From: Mikania micrantha
Lineage: Eukaryota; Streptophyta; Magnoliopsida; Asterales; Asteraceae
NCBI GenBank assembly: GCA_009363875.1
Contig: CM018696.1
Span: 20,287,475 to 20,351,474 of the forward strand
Length of the DNA stretch: 64,000 nucleotides
Direction of reading: 5' to 3'
Positions 24,361-36,450 of this stretch are shown here, in pieces (positions within the stretch are counted from its first letter, which is position 1; every line of letters begins with the position of its first letter). Both the position numbers and the translations under genes were made by a program. Under the pieces are notes generated by a model. That model saw only the letters and a program-made list of their open reading frames with translations, was not told the origin of the DNA and searched no databases.

Positions 24361-25599
24361 TGTTAGGTTTCCATTATGAGATGGTGCCCTGCCCACAATT
24401 AACCAACCCTTCTGCAAGCTTCAAGTTCATTAAGTCCATTTAATGATGGCAACATTCTAACTCTCTTTACTTCTGTTTTTTCTATTTTATACAGATTTAT
24501 TTTGATATGCTGATAAATTTGAATAAAGTTCAAATCCATATAATATGTTGATGTGTTGACAGGCACAATACAGACAACACATATGGTCCACATCTCTGAA
24601 CCTTAAACCTTTCTATTTATAAGATCATTATTTGTTAATTGATTCTTATGTTTAAGTGTTTAGTAATTGCAGGATTTGTCAAGGATGTTGCAGTGCTGAC
24701 AACCAAAGTCATAATGCTGAAAGCCAACTCATTGAAGATTGAGATGCTGACAAGTTCTCAAAAGTATTCTTCAATGCTGCAGCTTAAAGTTGCAGTGCTG
24801 ACACTCAAAGTACACTGCTGATGTTATTCCAAGGATATTGCAGTGCTGATGAACAAATCTTGAGATGCTGATAACCAAGTGTGATGCTGATGATATATGT
24901 TGTAGTGCTGATGATTACAAGAGCCAAGTATTCATCAATGCTGACATTGAACTCTTCAATGCTGACAGCCAATCCTTAATGCTGACAGCTTGACATTGTA
25001 ATGCTGACATGAAGTTAACTGCTGATACTTCACATTGCAATGTTGACGACCAACTGATGTGATGCTGATCAAGAAAATATGCCAAGTACCAGAAAGTAAG
25101 TTTGCAATGCTGACATGCAAACTTACTAATGCTGAAGTTCAAGATTGTTGTTGCTGATGAAGAATCTACACTTAGATTTTGTTGTTCATTTGTTTTTGCT
25201 GACATCAGTTATGACGTGTATAACTGATGTGACGTTTGTATAGTTATTTTGATAGCGGTTATCCGTTAGGGCAGTTATGTAGGTCTGAAATAGGTCTCTA
25301 TAAATAGGACCTATATAGAGTCAGTCTGTACGCTTTTGAAAAAACACACGCACTTTTACACACTGTAATTCTCTGAGAAATTTCAGATTTACAATCAATA
25401 TAACTGCCTTTAATATTCATCATCATTTGTTCTTAATTGTTCTTATTAAATATGTCTTGAATATTAATTACTGTGGGTTTTGTTATTTTAGATTGTTACG
25501 AAACTTAGATTGATTGCATGTTTCCGCCATGTTATCAATCGAAATCATACCTTATTGTTATTATCAGATCTCAGATTCAGATCTGATCCGATCCTGACA
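24361..25599 (+). repeat. B 3' LTR, 1239 bp
   Basis: It starts TGTTAGGTTTCC and ends GATCCTGACA. It includes the TGCTGA cluster (about 24686-25205) and TATA box 25299-25306. The right flank (CACCTCTTCTCATCTC) is the interior of H1, as in the A2 copy at about 58944. Confidence 0.93.
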
Positions 25600-26277
25600 C
25601 ACCTCTTCTCATCTCTTCCTACATCTTCCACCTCTTCTTCCACCTCTTCTCAGTTCGTCGCCCCCTTCACCCCAGCTCCACCGCCGACACCAAAGAGCTC
25701 TACCGCCGACAACCACCATCTCCACCACCGACAACCACCCCTTCGCGATTTCCCCCTCCACAGCAGCTCATCCTTCGCGATTTCCCCCTCCACAGCTGCT
25801 TCTTCGTGATTTACCACCGCGACCACCGTCGCCATCGTCCCTGCGCCGCGACCCTTCGCATCCCTTCGTCGGACGAAACCCTAGATCCGCGGTGGTGGTC
25901 TTCAATCGATGGTTCGTCAGTCTAGGGTTCGCGATTTCCCCCTCCACCGCCGTCTAGGGTTTGGTCTGCGTGGGTTCGAGATTGCAGGGGTTCGAGGTGA
26001 TGTTGACAGTGGTGGACGGCGGTGGCTCAACGGTAGGAGGGGGTGGACGATCGGAGGGGGTGGACGATGAGATTGCAGGGGTTCGAGATTTTCTTTGGTG
26101 GACAGTGGGGTTGGGGGACGGTGGGTTGGGAAGAAGCTTTGTTTGAAGAGGTTTTGGAAAACAAACACCATCAAAAACTCTTCTTGCAGGGGTTTGGTCC
26201 ACCTCTTCTGCAAAAGAGGTTTGCAGATGTGGTCCGCAGACCGCAGACGTTTTACCTCTGAAAAAACAAACACCACC
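25600..26277 (+). mobile_element. H1 in A1: right part of a PIF/Harbinger-like element
   Basis: The right end reads AAAAAACAAACACCACC followed by TTA, the expected 3 bp target duplication. The left 150 bp or so are missing because B abuts the interior. The interior is GC-rich, low in complexity (CCACC/GGTGG runs), and has no recognisable transposase, so it is a non-autonomous element. It matches 58944-59622 in A2. Long frames on both strands here are composition artefacts. Confidence 0.75.
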
Positions 26278-27391
26278 TTACACTTTGTTGAAGAACCTTT
26301 GGAGATTATGGATCGTAAGGTTAAACAACTAAGGCGAAGCCGTATCCCGATCGTTAAGGTTCGATGGAACTCAAAGCGCGAACCTGAGTTTAGTTGGGAA
26401 CGCGAAGATCACATGAAGACTAAGGTGGTGTTTGTTTTTTAAGAGGTAAAATGTCTGCGGTCTGCGGACCACATCTGCAAACCTCTTTTGCAGAAGAGGT
26501 GGACAAAACATCTGCAAGAAGAGTTTATGAGGGTGTTTGTTTTTAAAAACCTCTTCAAAAAAAAAAATGTCTTCCCAACCCACCGTCCCCAACCCCACTG
26601 CGGTCTTCAACCCCCGTCGACCACCGAAGACCCACCTACCGACGCACCTCCGATCGTCCCCCTCCACCTACTGTTGAGCCACCACCATCCACCACTGTCA
26701 CCATCCACCATCGACCACCGAAGATTCCACCTACCACCGCGACGGTGGAGATCGAACGAGGAGGAGGAGACCACGATCGAACCAAACCCACCGTCCTGGT
26801 CACCGTCGAAATCGAACCAAACCCCTCGACAGTGGAGATCTCCGATCGAACTTGTCACCGTCGAAATCGAAGACCTACCCCTGTTCGCCGCTCATCTCCG
26901 ATCGTCCCCCTCCACCTAGGGTTCGTCGCATCACCTAGGGTTCGCGTAGGGTGGCAGATCGAACACATCACCTAGGGTTCGTCGCATCTCCGATCGAAGA
27001 CCCCTGTGGTAGCAGATCGTGGATGGTGGCAGCCGATCGAACATATCACCTAGGGTTCGCGTCTGGGGTTGAGGCCGGCGGTGAGAGGGCGGTGGAGGGC
27101 GGCGGCGGTGGAGATCGTGGCTGAGAAGGGGGCGACGGCTGGGTAATGAAACGGGAAGAGGTTTGAAGAGGTTTGGAAGATGATGGTCCATGTCTTCTCC
27201 AAGAAGAGGTCTCGCAGACGTTTTTTAATGAAATGTCTGCGAGAAAACAAACACCCTACATCTTTCCTTGGTCTGCGAGGTGCAGACATAAGAGGTTTCG
27301 CAGACCTTCGCAGACGTTTTTTCAAAAAACAAACAGCCCCTAAGTATCCCCAACTCTTCACAGAGAAAGCCGTACCGGATAATGATTTTTA
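26278..27391 (+). pseudogene. A1 pol C-terminal tail, split by H2
   Basis: Positions 26278-26423 encode a segment with EEPLEIMDRKVKQLRRSRIP and KVRW, equivalent to residues 1474-1520 of the E protein (chromodomain-like tail). The frame resumes at 27344 (YPQLFTEK) and ends at TAA 27389-27391. H2 (26424-27340) interrupts it between TAA duplications. The tail of gypsy chromoviruses is thought to guide integration to chromatin. Confidence 0.8.
26424..27340 (-). mobile_element. H2: PIF/Harbinger-like non-autonomous element, 917 bp
   Basis: The ends are GGTGGTGTTTGTTTTTT and AAAAAACAAACAGCCCC, inverted repeats of each other, flanked by TAA at 26421-26423 and 27341-27343. A 3 bp TWA target duplication is typical of PIF/Harbinger. 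It is of the same family as H1 but in the opposite orientation: its left 100 bp are close to the reverse complement of the right end of H1. No transposase frame is seen. Confidence 0.82.
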
Positions 27392-27411
27392 AATTTCGGG
27401 ACGAAATTTCT

Positions 27412-27426
27412 ATGACAAGGGAAGAC
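27412..27426 (+). other. Polypurine tract of A1
   Basis: The purine-rich stretch GACAAGGGAAGAC lies directly before the 3' LTR TG. E has AGGGGAGAC at the same place. Confidence 0.75.
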
Positions 27427-30400
27427 TGTAACATCAGTGCCGGACGCGTCACCGAAACAGTTATCTCAACTGTAACTCGTACAATAACTCAAGTACACAC
27501 AACGTGAAACTATGTATATGCTATTGACACTTGATGCTTGACACTAAACTATTATGTTATTGGTCTGAAATCTGCTTTAAACCTCATGGTTTAACAGTCA
27601 GAAACACATCAGACAACACAGAACTGACACACAGATGCTTGATTTGATGCTATTATGTATAAACGTATGTGAGGATAAACAGAGTAAAACCATAACGGTT
27701 GTCGTTACAGAATGCTAAACCGACGAATTATTCGTATAGGTGACGATCTATACGAATAAATCTGAAAGTTTAAAGTTCTGAAATGATGACTGGAAAGTAG
27801 AAAACAAGAACCAGAAAGCCAAACCATCGTTGTGTTCGTTCGAATGACGATTCAAAAGAATGCGCGCGATGGTGACGCGTTCTGACGAAACGAAAACGAT
27901 ACGAATGATAATAAATTTAAGAAAATATAATATTCTCTGTTTTACAATTTTGAAATTCATCAGAAATAAATTGAAAGGAAACTATTTTAATTAAAACGCG
28001 TAAAATAAAGTTAATTAATTAAATGCATAAAATTCGCGAAAGAAATAAAGAAACGCGTAAAAATAATAAATTTCAATAAATAATCCAAGAAAATGATATT
28101 AAAATATTTACTAGAAATAACTACCTTCCGAACATTTAAAATAAAGTCTTTTTATTTAAAATACAAAACACGCGCGTAACGTGCGTTACGCCGGAAACGC
28201 GACGAAAACACGAACCGAGCAACCGAAACGAACCCGAATACCCTCGGGGTATTTAAACCCTACATGAGGCCATTTATCTCATTTAATACATTTCACTCTC
28301 TCTCTCTCTCAAACACCCAAACCGTTTCTCTCTCTCCCTCTACAAGATCCAAGCTTCAATCCACCATAACTTACTCGTTTGTGGATGAAATCGCGTGTTT
28401 TTGGTGTCAACTCGAAGCTCTTGATGTCCTCTACCTAGAAGTACAGCAGATCTGAGCCCTTGTCCGGTCAAACTCAAGATAAATAATGAAGGTTCGGAAT
28501 TATAGGGTTTTTACTATTGTTAAACTAACCCTAGCCGATCCTTTGCACAACCACTTTGAGTCGCGCACCCCTAGAAACCTTCCACAGCGTGAGACTAACC
28601 AAGATAATGATCCGGAACTGATGGGTTCGATGAAGACGAGGCTGGTGGAGTTGCAGGGTTCGTGAGAAACAAAATCCGGCGAACCTAAGGGGTGGCCGAA
28701 CCCTTGGGCTGATCAGATACTAGGCTGGCGAACCCTGGAGCACCGAACCCAGCCACATGCGAACCCTTCTGCGAACCCTCGCACCACCGAACCCTTGTTA
28801 CTTCAGCCGAACCAGGAGATGGACGAACCCCATTGGCCGAACCTGTCTTCCGGCGCACCCTTCATGCGAACCTTCCTGCTACGAACCTAGCAAGTCCGAC
28901 GAACCTCCGATTTTCACGAACTTTTGGACCAGTAGCTAACCATTGCCGAACCTATGCATGATTCACGAATCAGTTGGGAGGCATGAAACAAGGAATGGCG
29001 AACCCCCATAACCACCGAACCTTCTTGTTACATCCGTGAGACATGGGAGACGAACCTAGCACCCGGCCACGCACAGAACCGATGAAAATCACAAATCGGT
29101 CCACTGGGATTAATCGGCCCAATCCAGTTTCCAGCCCAAATTGCTTTCGATTAATATGTGTAGTCGATTCCGTCCCAATTGATCTTTCGGCCCAAGTGTA
29201 GAGTCGGCCCAAATCCCTTTTCTTTCGGCCCAACATCATTGGCTTGGCCTATATAATTAGTCCGGCTGACACACATAAACACCCTGCCCATACGGTTCAA
29301 TTTGGCCCATGCACATACTAATGGCCCATAACGATTGTGTGTCTAAACAATTGGCCCAAGGACACACAATGGGCCCAAGAGATTTCTTTGGCCCACTATT
29401 TGTCGGCCCAATCTATTGATTCGGCCCATATACAATAAATGGAAACAAATACCAAAATCTGGATTTACTACATTAATAACCCATGAACATGATAAGTTTA
29501 CACGCGGTTGGATTCAAGGAAAAGACAAGCTTACTAACTCAAACTAAAATAGATTATGTATTATTAAAATCAGCAATGGAAAATGAGGGCCGAATAAAGA
29601 CCGAGACTCCGGAGTGTTAGCCGACTTTAGGGCTAACACATACACGCATATGAATCATTACAACTTGTACTTATAAGTTGCAAACAACATGAAATCAATA
29701 CAAGATCGTGAATATTACCACAAACACATCAACGAGCGCGTGCATTCTTGATTTTACTTAGTAAACCGCTTCAAACACAAGGTGAGTTCATTTGTCCATT
29801 TTCAAACATATTTTTTTTTACCTCGGGACTGAGAAGCATGTTATACCTTTTAAACAATGATTGAAATGTTTATCAAATGCTTTTACACATATTCATGATG
29901 CTTATAGTAATACGTAAGCTTTAAACTCTTACTTTGGAAGCTATAAACTTGAAGCCTAATTAGATGGTCGATGCTTATGCTACAAACTTGAAGCTTAGGG
30001 GCTGTTTGTTTGGATCTGAATGGGTCTGAATCTGAATGGTTCAGATTCAGACCGTTTGTTTGGGGAAAAAATGTGACATCTGAATGGGGCTCAAGGTCTG
30101 AACCAAGGTCTGAATGGTTCAGACTTGAGATGGAGTCTGAATGAGAAAGAGAGGAGGGGTTGAACGTCTGAATGGTTCCAATCAGTTAGCAGCACCGTTG
30201 ATTTTATGTCCAATCGGCCACCACCACCATCGATTTCATGTCCAATCAGCCACCACCACTGTCTGAATGGCCATCACCACTCGAACGATGGGCTACGATT
30301 CACTTGAAAGGCTGCGATGGTGTTGAAACTAGCTGAGACGACCGGAGATGGTGTTGAAACGGGCGGCGATGGGTTGCGATCGAAGGTCTTGGGGGTGGAG

Positions 30401-31820
30401 ATCGAAGATCTGTGACGAGCGGAGATGATTGAGACTGAAGGGCGGCGACGAGCGACGATCGAAGGTCTTGGGGGTGGAGAACGAAGGGGCTGCGATCGAA
30501 GGTCTTGGCGACTGGCTTCATGGCTTGCCGAACGGAGGAGATTGAAGGGCGGCGACGAGCGGAGATGGTGGAGACCGGGGAGGCTAGGGTTTGCTTGAAC
30601 GGAGAAGATGGGGGATGCGATTGGGACCAACAATTTTCTTGTTATTTTTTGGTTATTTTTTTGTTATTTTTTTTCCATTCAGATGTGCAACCAAACAGTT
30701 ATCATTCAGACCCTCTTAACCATTCAGACCCTCTTAACCATTCAGACATCTTAACCATTCAGCACTTAATGATTCAGATCCAACCAAACGACCCCTTAAA
30801 CTAGATGCTTGATGCTTATGCTATAAACTTGAAGCTTAAACTAGATGCTTGATGCTTATGCTACAAACTTGAATCTTAAACTAGATGCTTGATGCTTATG
30901 CTACAAACTTGAAGCTTAAACTAGATGCTTGATGCTTATGCTACAAACTTGAAGCTTAAACTAAATTCTTGATGCTTATGCTAGAAACTTGAAGCTTAAA
31001 CTAGATGCTTGATGCTTATGCTAGAAACTTGAAGCTTAAACTTGATGCTTGATGCTTATGCTAGAAACTTGAAGCTTAAACTAGATGCTTGATGCTTATG
31101 CTACAAACTTGAAGCTTAAACTAGATGCTTGATGCTTATGCTATAAACTTGAAGCTTAAACTAGATGCTTGATGCTTATGCTATAAACTCTATGCTCAAA
31201 CTATATGCTAATACTTGAAACTAAATGCTCAAAGCTATGATTGTATGCGAAATGCTAAGCTTGTATCTATTCATGGGCTATGTAATTGCTAAACATTGCT
31301 AGAGCAAAGCTTGTACCCATGCAATGAGATACGTGAAAGCTAAACTATGAGGATGCTAAGCTTTTATCTATATATGAGATACGTAATGCCAAACATTGCT
31401 AGAGCAAGGCTTGTGTCTATATATGAGATATGTAAATGCTAAACTATTTGTGTGTGCACAGCTTGTGTCTATATATGAGATACGTAATTGCCAAACATTG
31501 CTAGAGCAAGGCTTGTATCTTTATATAGGAGATACGTAAATGCTAAACTATTCGGATGCTAAGCTTAAACCAATTCATGAGATACGTAATGGCTAAACAT
31601 TGCTAGAGCAAAGCTTGTATCAAGCCGTGGGCTACGTAAATGCTAAACATAACTAGAGCAAAGCTTGTACCCACGCATGAGATTGGTGAAAGCTAAACTA
31701 CGATTTGTGAAACAATGGTGCTTGTACAACTTACTATAAAGCTAATCCACATAAATGCTATAAACTTGTAAACTTTGAAACAGTATGCTAAAGCTATGAT
31801 GAAGACGGTATTGAATGGTA
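27427..31820 (+). repeat. A1 3' LTR, right end missing
   Basis: It matches 599 onward of the 5' LTR, with one copy of the promoter region (TATTTAAA at 28250-28257), the CGAACC and GGCCCA blocks (about 28675-29440), the 40 bp array (29931-29997 and 30796-31190, split by H3) and the degenerate repeats. It breaks off at GAAGACGGTATTGAATGGTA, about 610 bp before the expected LTR end, where element C begins. Confidence 0.9.
29998..30795. mobile_element. H3: non-autonomous TIR element in the 40 bp array, 798 bp
   Basis: The ends are GGGGCTGTTTGTTTGG and CCAAACGACCCC, with TTA at 29995-29997 and 30796-30798. Near both ends TCTGAATGG/CCATTCAGA is repeated many times. The interior is GC-rich without a transposase. 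The 3 bp duplication suggests PIF/Harbinger; a family different from H1/H2. It is absent from the other A-family LTRs. Confidence 0.8.
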
Positions 31821-33727
31821 ACTAATATAATGAACATCAATAAATTGATGAAATGCCTAAGAAAGGCATGGGATATGATGAATTGACTAATACTTACTAA
31901 ATATAGTAAGATAGAATCAATTATGTGATAAGTTGACTTTGAGAAAGTCAAACCAGTCAAGTGAGTTGAACTTGATTGTATGTGTTATATGTATTGAATA
32001 TATTTGTATATGTGTGAATATGCAACTAGGTGTTGGTGATAGAAGTCAAGTGACAATTCACAGAAGTGGAGGTTGTAAGAAGTGAACAACCGTTTGAACC
32101 AGGTAAGTTACCCAACTTACTGTAACATTACATATAAGTAGTAGAAAGAGTCTACTTGCATGATTGAAATATGTGAATGATGTTAATTTGTGATTCAAAC
32201 TATGGGATGAGAAATCCTTTAGTTTGTGTTTGTTAAGTTTCAATAAAAAAACATATATGCAATATAATTGCATTAGAATAACCGGATGAGCCGGTGATTG
32301 ATTAATATGATTTTGATGTTTATATATTGATTGTGCATAACTTGACTAATGAAACTAATGGAGTTAAAAGACCTTTGAGAAGGCATTATTAGTTTCAAAA
32401 TGAATGTTATGCTTGAGTTGTATGCATAATATAAATTCATTAAAATTTAGCCGGATGAGCCGGTGAAATTGATTTAATTTAACCACAAATGTGTGGCTAA
32501 CCGGTTAATCCGGGAACTAAATTGTTGAACCACAAATGTGTGGCTAACCGGTTAATCCGGGAACTAAATTGTTGAACCACAAATGTGTGGCTAACCGGTT
32601 AACCCGGGAACTAAATTGTTGAACCACAAATGTGTGGCTAACCGGTTAATTCTGGAATTGAATTAAATATGACTCCACAATGGTGGATAGCCAGAGGTGC
32701 TGGCAATTGTCTAGATGGAAGTACCGGTGGGTGAACATCTTAGACTTGATTAATATGACTCCACAATGGTGGATAGCCAGAGGTGCTGGCAATTGTCTAG
32801 ATGGAAGTACCGGTGGGTGAACATCTTAGACTTGATAAATATGACTCCACAATGGTGGATAGCCAGAGGTGCTGGCAATTGTCTAGATGGAAGTACCGGT
32901 GGGTGAACATTTTAGACTTGATTAATATGACTCCACAATGGTGGATAGCCAGAGGTGCTGGCAATTGTCTAGATGGAAGTACCGGTGGGTGAACATCTTA
33001 GACTTGATAAATATGACTCCACAATGGTGGATAGCCAGAGGTGCTGGCAATTGTCTTAGATGGAAGTACCGGTGGGTGAACATCTTAGACTTAATAAATA
33101 TGACTCCACAATGGTGGATAGCCAGAGGTGCTGGCAATTGTCTTAGATGGAAGTACCGGTGGGTGAACATCTTAAAACTTGAATTATTTATGATATCACA
33201 AATGTGTGAATAGTCAGATGTGCTGACAAATAGCTATGGTGGAAGTACAGAAATGTGAACACCATAGTGTAATTTTGATTAAATTATTCTGAACAATAGT
33301 TGATGATTGGTAATGTGATATTATTACCTGGTGAGAGTCAATTCGAATAGAAATGACTCAGTTTGAATATTGATTGTGAAAAATGTATTTATACATTTTG
33401 TTGTTTAGAAACCATTGGGATTACTTACTTAGTTCATATGAACTAATTGTGACTTATATGTGATGTTACAGGTCAAAGATATATATGCATCGGGCGATCA
33501 GATCGGGCATGTTGTGAAGCAGAACCAAACGTTATGTAAAGTTTATGGTGGTATTAAACTTAAACACACTAGTTTTTATTAATCATAAATGTAAATGATT
33601 TGAAATTAAGTGTGTTTAAATAATGAAATGTTAATTTCACGCTTCCGAACATAATTTTGTAGTAAAGTTTTAATTTGGGACCTAAAAATGGGACACGTGT
33701 AATCGTGTGCAAAGTTTGGGTGTTACA
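31821..33727 (+). repeat. C 5' LTR, left end missing
   Basis: It corresponds to about 38253-39983 of the 3' LTR. It contains four 47 bp units (32481-32668) and six 86 bp units (32671-33188). Confidence 0.9.
32481..33188 (+). repeat. 47 bp (x4) and 86 bp (x6) tandem arrays in C 5' LTR
   Basis: The 47 bp unit starts AACCACAAATGTGTGG and holds CTAACCGGTTAA. The 86 bp unit starts GACTCCACAATGGTGG; units begin at 32671, 32757, 32843, 32929, 33015 and 33102. The repeats create open frames on both strands that are not genes. Confidence 0.93.
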
Positions 33728-33731
33728 GAGT

Positions 33732-33743
33732 TGGTATCAGAGC
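33732..33743 (+). other. Primer binding site of C
   Basis: TGGTATCAGAGC lies four bases after the LTR end (33727), the initiator-Met type. Confidence 0.85.
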
Positions 33744-34595
33744 AATGGTTTGAGTGAATCAAGTGCGTCATGAACACTTGATCTCAAACTTTTGTGCTCT
33801 TGATATGAAAACATAACGTTTGATTCGAAGACCCGATCATGATGCTGAATGTATGAGGTTAGCATATATATTTCCTGTTTTATAATTGTTAAATGTAATG
33901 TGAATCAGTACATGTTAAATGTGATTTGAGTGATTGTTTGAAACCGAAATCAATGTCTTGAGTATGAAATGAAGGAAGTAAGGAATTGGGCATATAATGA
34001 ATGAACTAGTACGTCTGGCCAACTTACCAGTGCAAACATGATATGAACAAGCACTTATGGGGATCATTTTATACTTAGGCTATTGAGATTAGGTAAGGTG
34101 TTATGAGTTTAATGTATCTATTACCGGTGTGTAATAGTGTTACCAATTCAAGAGAAATGAATTGGAAGATTAATGTGAAAAGACCTACATGAGTGTAGGC
34201 TATAACACTTGATGTGTTGGGGGAAATTAATCCATTTGAACATGGAAAATATCTTGGTGTGTATACATGAATTAAAAATGTATAATTTGACCCGTTTAGG
34301 GTAAAATGGGAAAAAAAAGAACACATAATTATGTTTATGTTTTCATACATGTTTAAGTTTGAGATGTAATGATTTAAACATGTTAATAATTTATATAATG
34401 TGCATATAATCTATATGCGTGATATATAGAGTTGTAAGTATACAATGTGTATACGTATGGTGAATGTTATGATATGATTTCATAACTAGTGATAGTGTCA
34501 TTACATGTTGATACTAAATGACACATTGAATTGGAAACTATTTATAATAGTGTTAAAGCAAATTTAAGACCATGACGTATGGCATTTTGTGTGTA

Positions 34596-34925
34596 TAACA
34601 TGTAAGACCACTGGTGGGTGGCATTGGATATAACATGTAAGACCACTGGTGGGTGGCATTGGATATAACATGTAAGACCACTGGTGGGTGGCATTGGATT
34701 TAACATGTAAGACCACTGGTGTGTGGCATTGGATTTAACATGTAAGACCACGGGTGTGTGGCATTGGATTTAACATGTAAGACCACTGGTGGTGGCATTG
34801 GATTTAACATGTAAGACCACTGGTGTGTGGCATTGGATTTAACATGTAAGACCACTGGTGGGTGGCATTGGGTTTAACATGTAAGACCATCGGTGGATGG
34901 CATTGGATTTATCATATAAGACCAT
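34596..34925 (+). repeat. 35 bp tandem array in C
   Basis: About nine units of TAACATGTAAGACCACTGG plus GGGTGGCATTGGATT, with single-base variation (GGGTGG/GTGTGG). Starts were located at 34631, 34666, 34701 and 34736. Confidence 0.9.
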
Positions 34926-36044
34926 TTGTAAGTGGCGTTAAATTTATTTGTAAGACCACTTGTGAGTCGTCTTGTGTTAGATGTGTAAAATAATCTTGGA
35001 ATGACATTGAATTTGTCATAGAAATCCTCCTTAGTGAGGTATTTGGAAAAATCCACATGCGTGTGGATTGGTCAATATGTGAGTATGTGTTGAATGAGAT
35101 TGACTTTTAAAAAGTCAAAGTTATGGTTAATGTAAATAGGTGAGTTAATTACTCACAAATATGCAACCATAAGACATATTAATGCTTATGTGATGTGATT
35201 ATGTTGTTGTTACTACTTGTAATTGACTTGTAGTAATGATGATAAATTGAATGGTAAATTGACCATATGTGTCATGAAATGTTGAAGATATGAAACCACG
35301 TGATGGTGGTATGTAACTACTTGATAGATGTCTTGTAGTATTGGATGAATGTTATATGCTAAATGCTTAACTTGAAAGGTGTTACTAAATGATAATTTAT
35401 AGTTGACACTATAAATTGATAATAATCCACATTGTGTGAAAATATATGAATATGAAACCACATGGGGTGGTATTTGGATTGTTGAAATTGATTAATGTTA
35501 TGATACATTGCATAACTAATAAAAGTGTCATTATATGTTTAAAATAACTGACACTGATAATAGGAGACGATTCACATTCGTGTGAAACTAATGTAAGACC
35601 ACTGGTGCGTGGCATTAATATTAACATGTAAGTCCATAGTGATATGGCATTGGTATTTGTCATGTAAGTCCATAATGAAATGGCGTTGGTGTTTATCATG
35701 TAAGTCCACATTTTTGTGGCATTGGGGGTAATCCATGTACATGATAATAAGTTACCCATTTTGTTGAACTTGTAGTTATAGGACTGGGTGAGTCCACATT
35801 ACAAATATTTGTGCATTTAGCATATATATGTGATTTGTTGTTTTGATTGAATTTGATGTAAAAGGTTATGGTTAGTGTCGTTATTGTAGTTGAATGAGTT
35901 ACGAGGTGTGTGAACATTCAACTAATGATAATGATTGAGTTGATTTACAAGAGTGTAAACAACCATCATAATTTGGAGGTTATGACCTACAAGAGTGTAG
36001 ACATTAAATTGGTTATGCGCATGTTTCGATTCACGGTGTGTGAA

Positions 36045-36385
36045 CATGAAACTTGCAATTCCAATGTAATAGATTCACAAGATGTGTGAACAAATGGTGG
36101 ATTGGAAATGTGCATGCTGATTCACAAGATATGTGAACATAAGACATGTAATTCCAATGTAATAGATTCACAAGGTGTGTGAATAAATGGTGGATTGGAA
36201 ATGTGCATGCTGATTCACAAGGTGTGTGAACATAAGACATGTAATTCCAATGTAATAGATTCACAAGGTGTGTGAACAAATGGTGGATTGGAAATGTGCA
36301 TGCTGATTCACAAGATGTGTGAACATAAGACATGTAATTCCAATGTAATAGATTCACAAGATGTGTGAACAAATGGTAGATTGAT
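36045..36385 (+). repeat. 93 bp tandem array in C
   Basis: About 3.5 units; CCAATGTAATAGATTCACAA recurs at 36061, 36154, 36247 and 36340. The sub-motif TTCACAAG(A/G)TGTGTGAA occurs twice in each unit. Confidence 0.9.
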
Positions 36386-36450
36386 TACATAGAGTCATGC
36401 ATAATGATTATGTTTATCTAAGGATAAATATTCAATTATACTCGAAATAT

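Larger units (their letters stand above)
7865..25599 (+). mobile_element. Element B: Sirevirus-like Ty1/copia array sharing one LTR
   Basis: The order is a truncated internal 3' end (7865-9687), LTR (9688-10934), complete internal region (10935-24360) and LTR (24361-25599). Two elements that share one LTR with no flanking DNA between them point to unequal LTR recombination followed by a deletion on the left. The lineage call rests on copia domain order (IN before RT), an initiator-Met type primer site, several AGGGGGAG purine tracts and a large extra frame after pol. On the right B abuts the interior of H1. No target duplication can be recovered because the left end is lost. Confidence 0.85.
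599..31820 (+). mobile_element. Element A1: defective Ty3/gypsy retrotransposon with nested insertions
   Basis: The pieces in order are 5' LTR 599-5441, primer binding site 5445-5456, decayed gag-PR-RT 5611-7864, a gap filled by B (7865-25599) and part of H1 (25600-26277), pol tail 26278-27391 split by H2, purine tract before 27427, and 3' LTR 27427-31820, truncated at its right end and carrying H3. Both LTRs begin TGTAACATCAGTG. Very long LTRs and a chromodomain-like tail after integrase suggest the Tekay/Del group of chromoviruses (inference). About 2 kb of pol, from mid-RT to the integrase C terminus, is missing. The element cannot encode its own proteins. Confidence 0.85.
33744..36450 (+). 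other. C internal region without recognisable genes
   Basis: Gag, protease and RT should lie here, but nothing recognisable is left. The region is AT-rich with tandem arrays: a 35 bp unit (TAACATGTAAGACCACTGG...) about nine times at 34596-34925, looser versions at 35590-35730, and a 93 bp unit at 36045-36385. It may be replacement sequence in a non-autonomous derivative. Confidence 0.6.

Noticed and set aside
25510..27361. Pro/Gly/Arg-rich frames on both strands as host genes
   Set aside because: They lie inside GC-rich H1 and H2, overlap on both strands, and show only low-complexity composition.
29998..30795. hAT element
   Set aside because: The flanking duplication is 3 bp (TTA), not 8 bp, so PIF/Harbinger fits better.
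32801..33213. Repetitive open frames on both strands as a repeat protein
   Set aside because: They exist because the 86 bp repeat has no stops in some frames; the same lies in non-coding LTR copies at 39178-39469 and 62233-62732.
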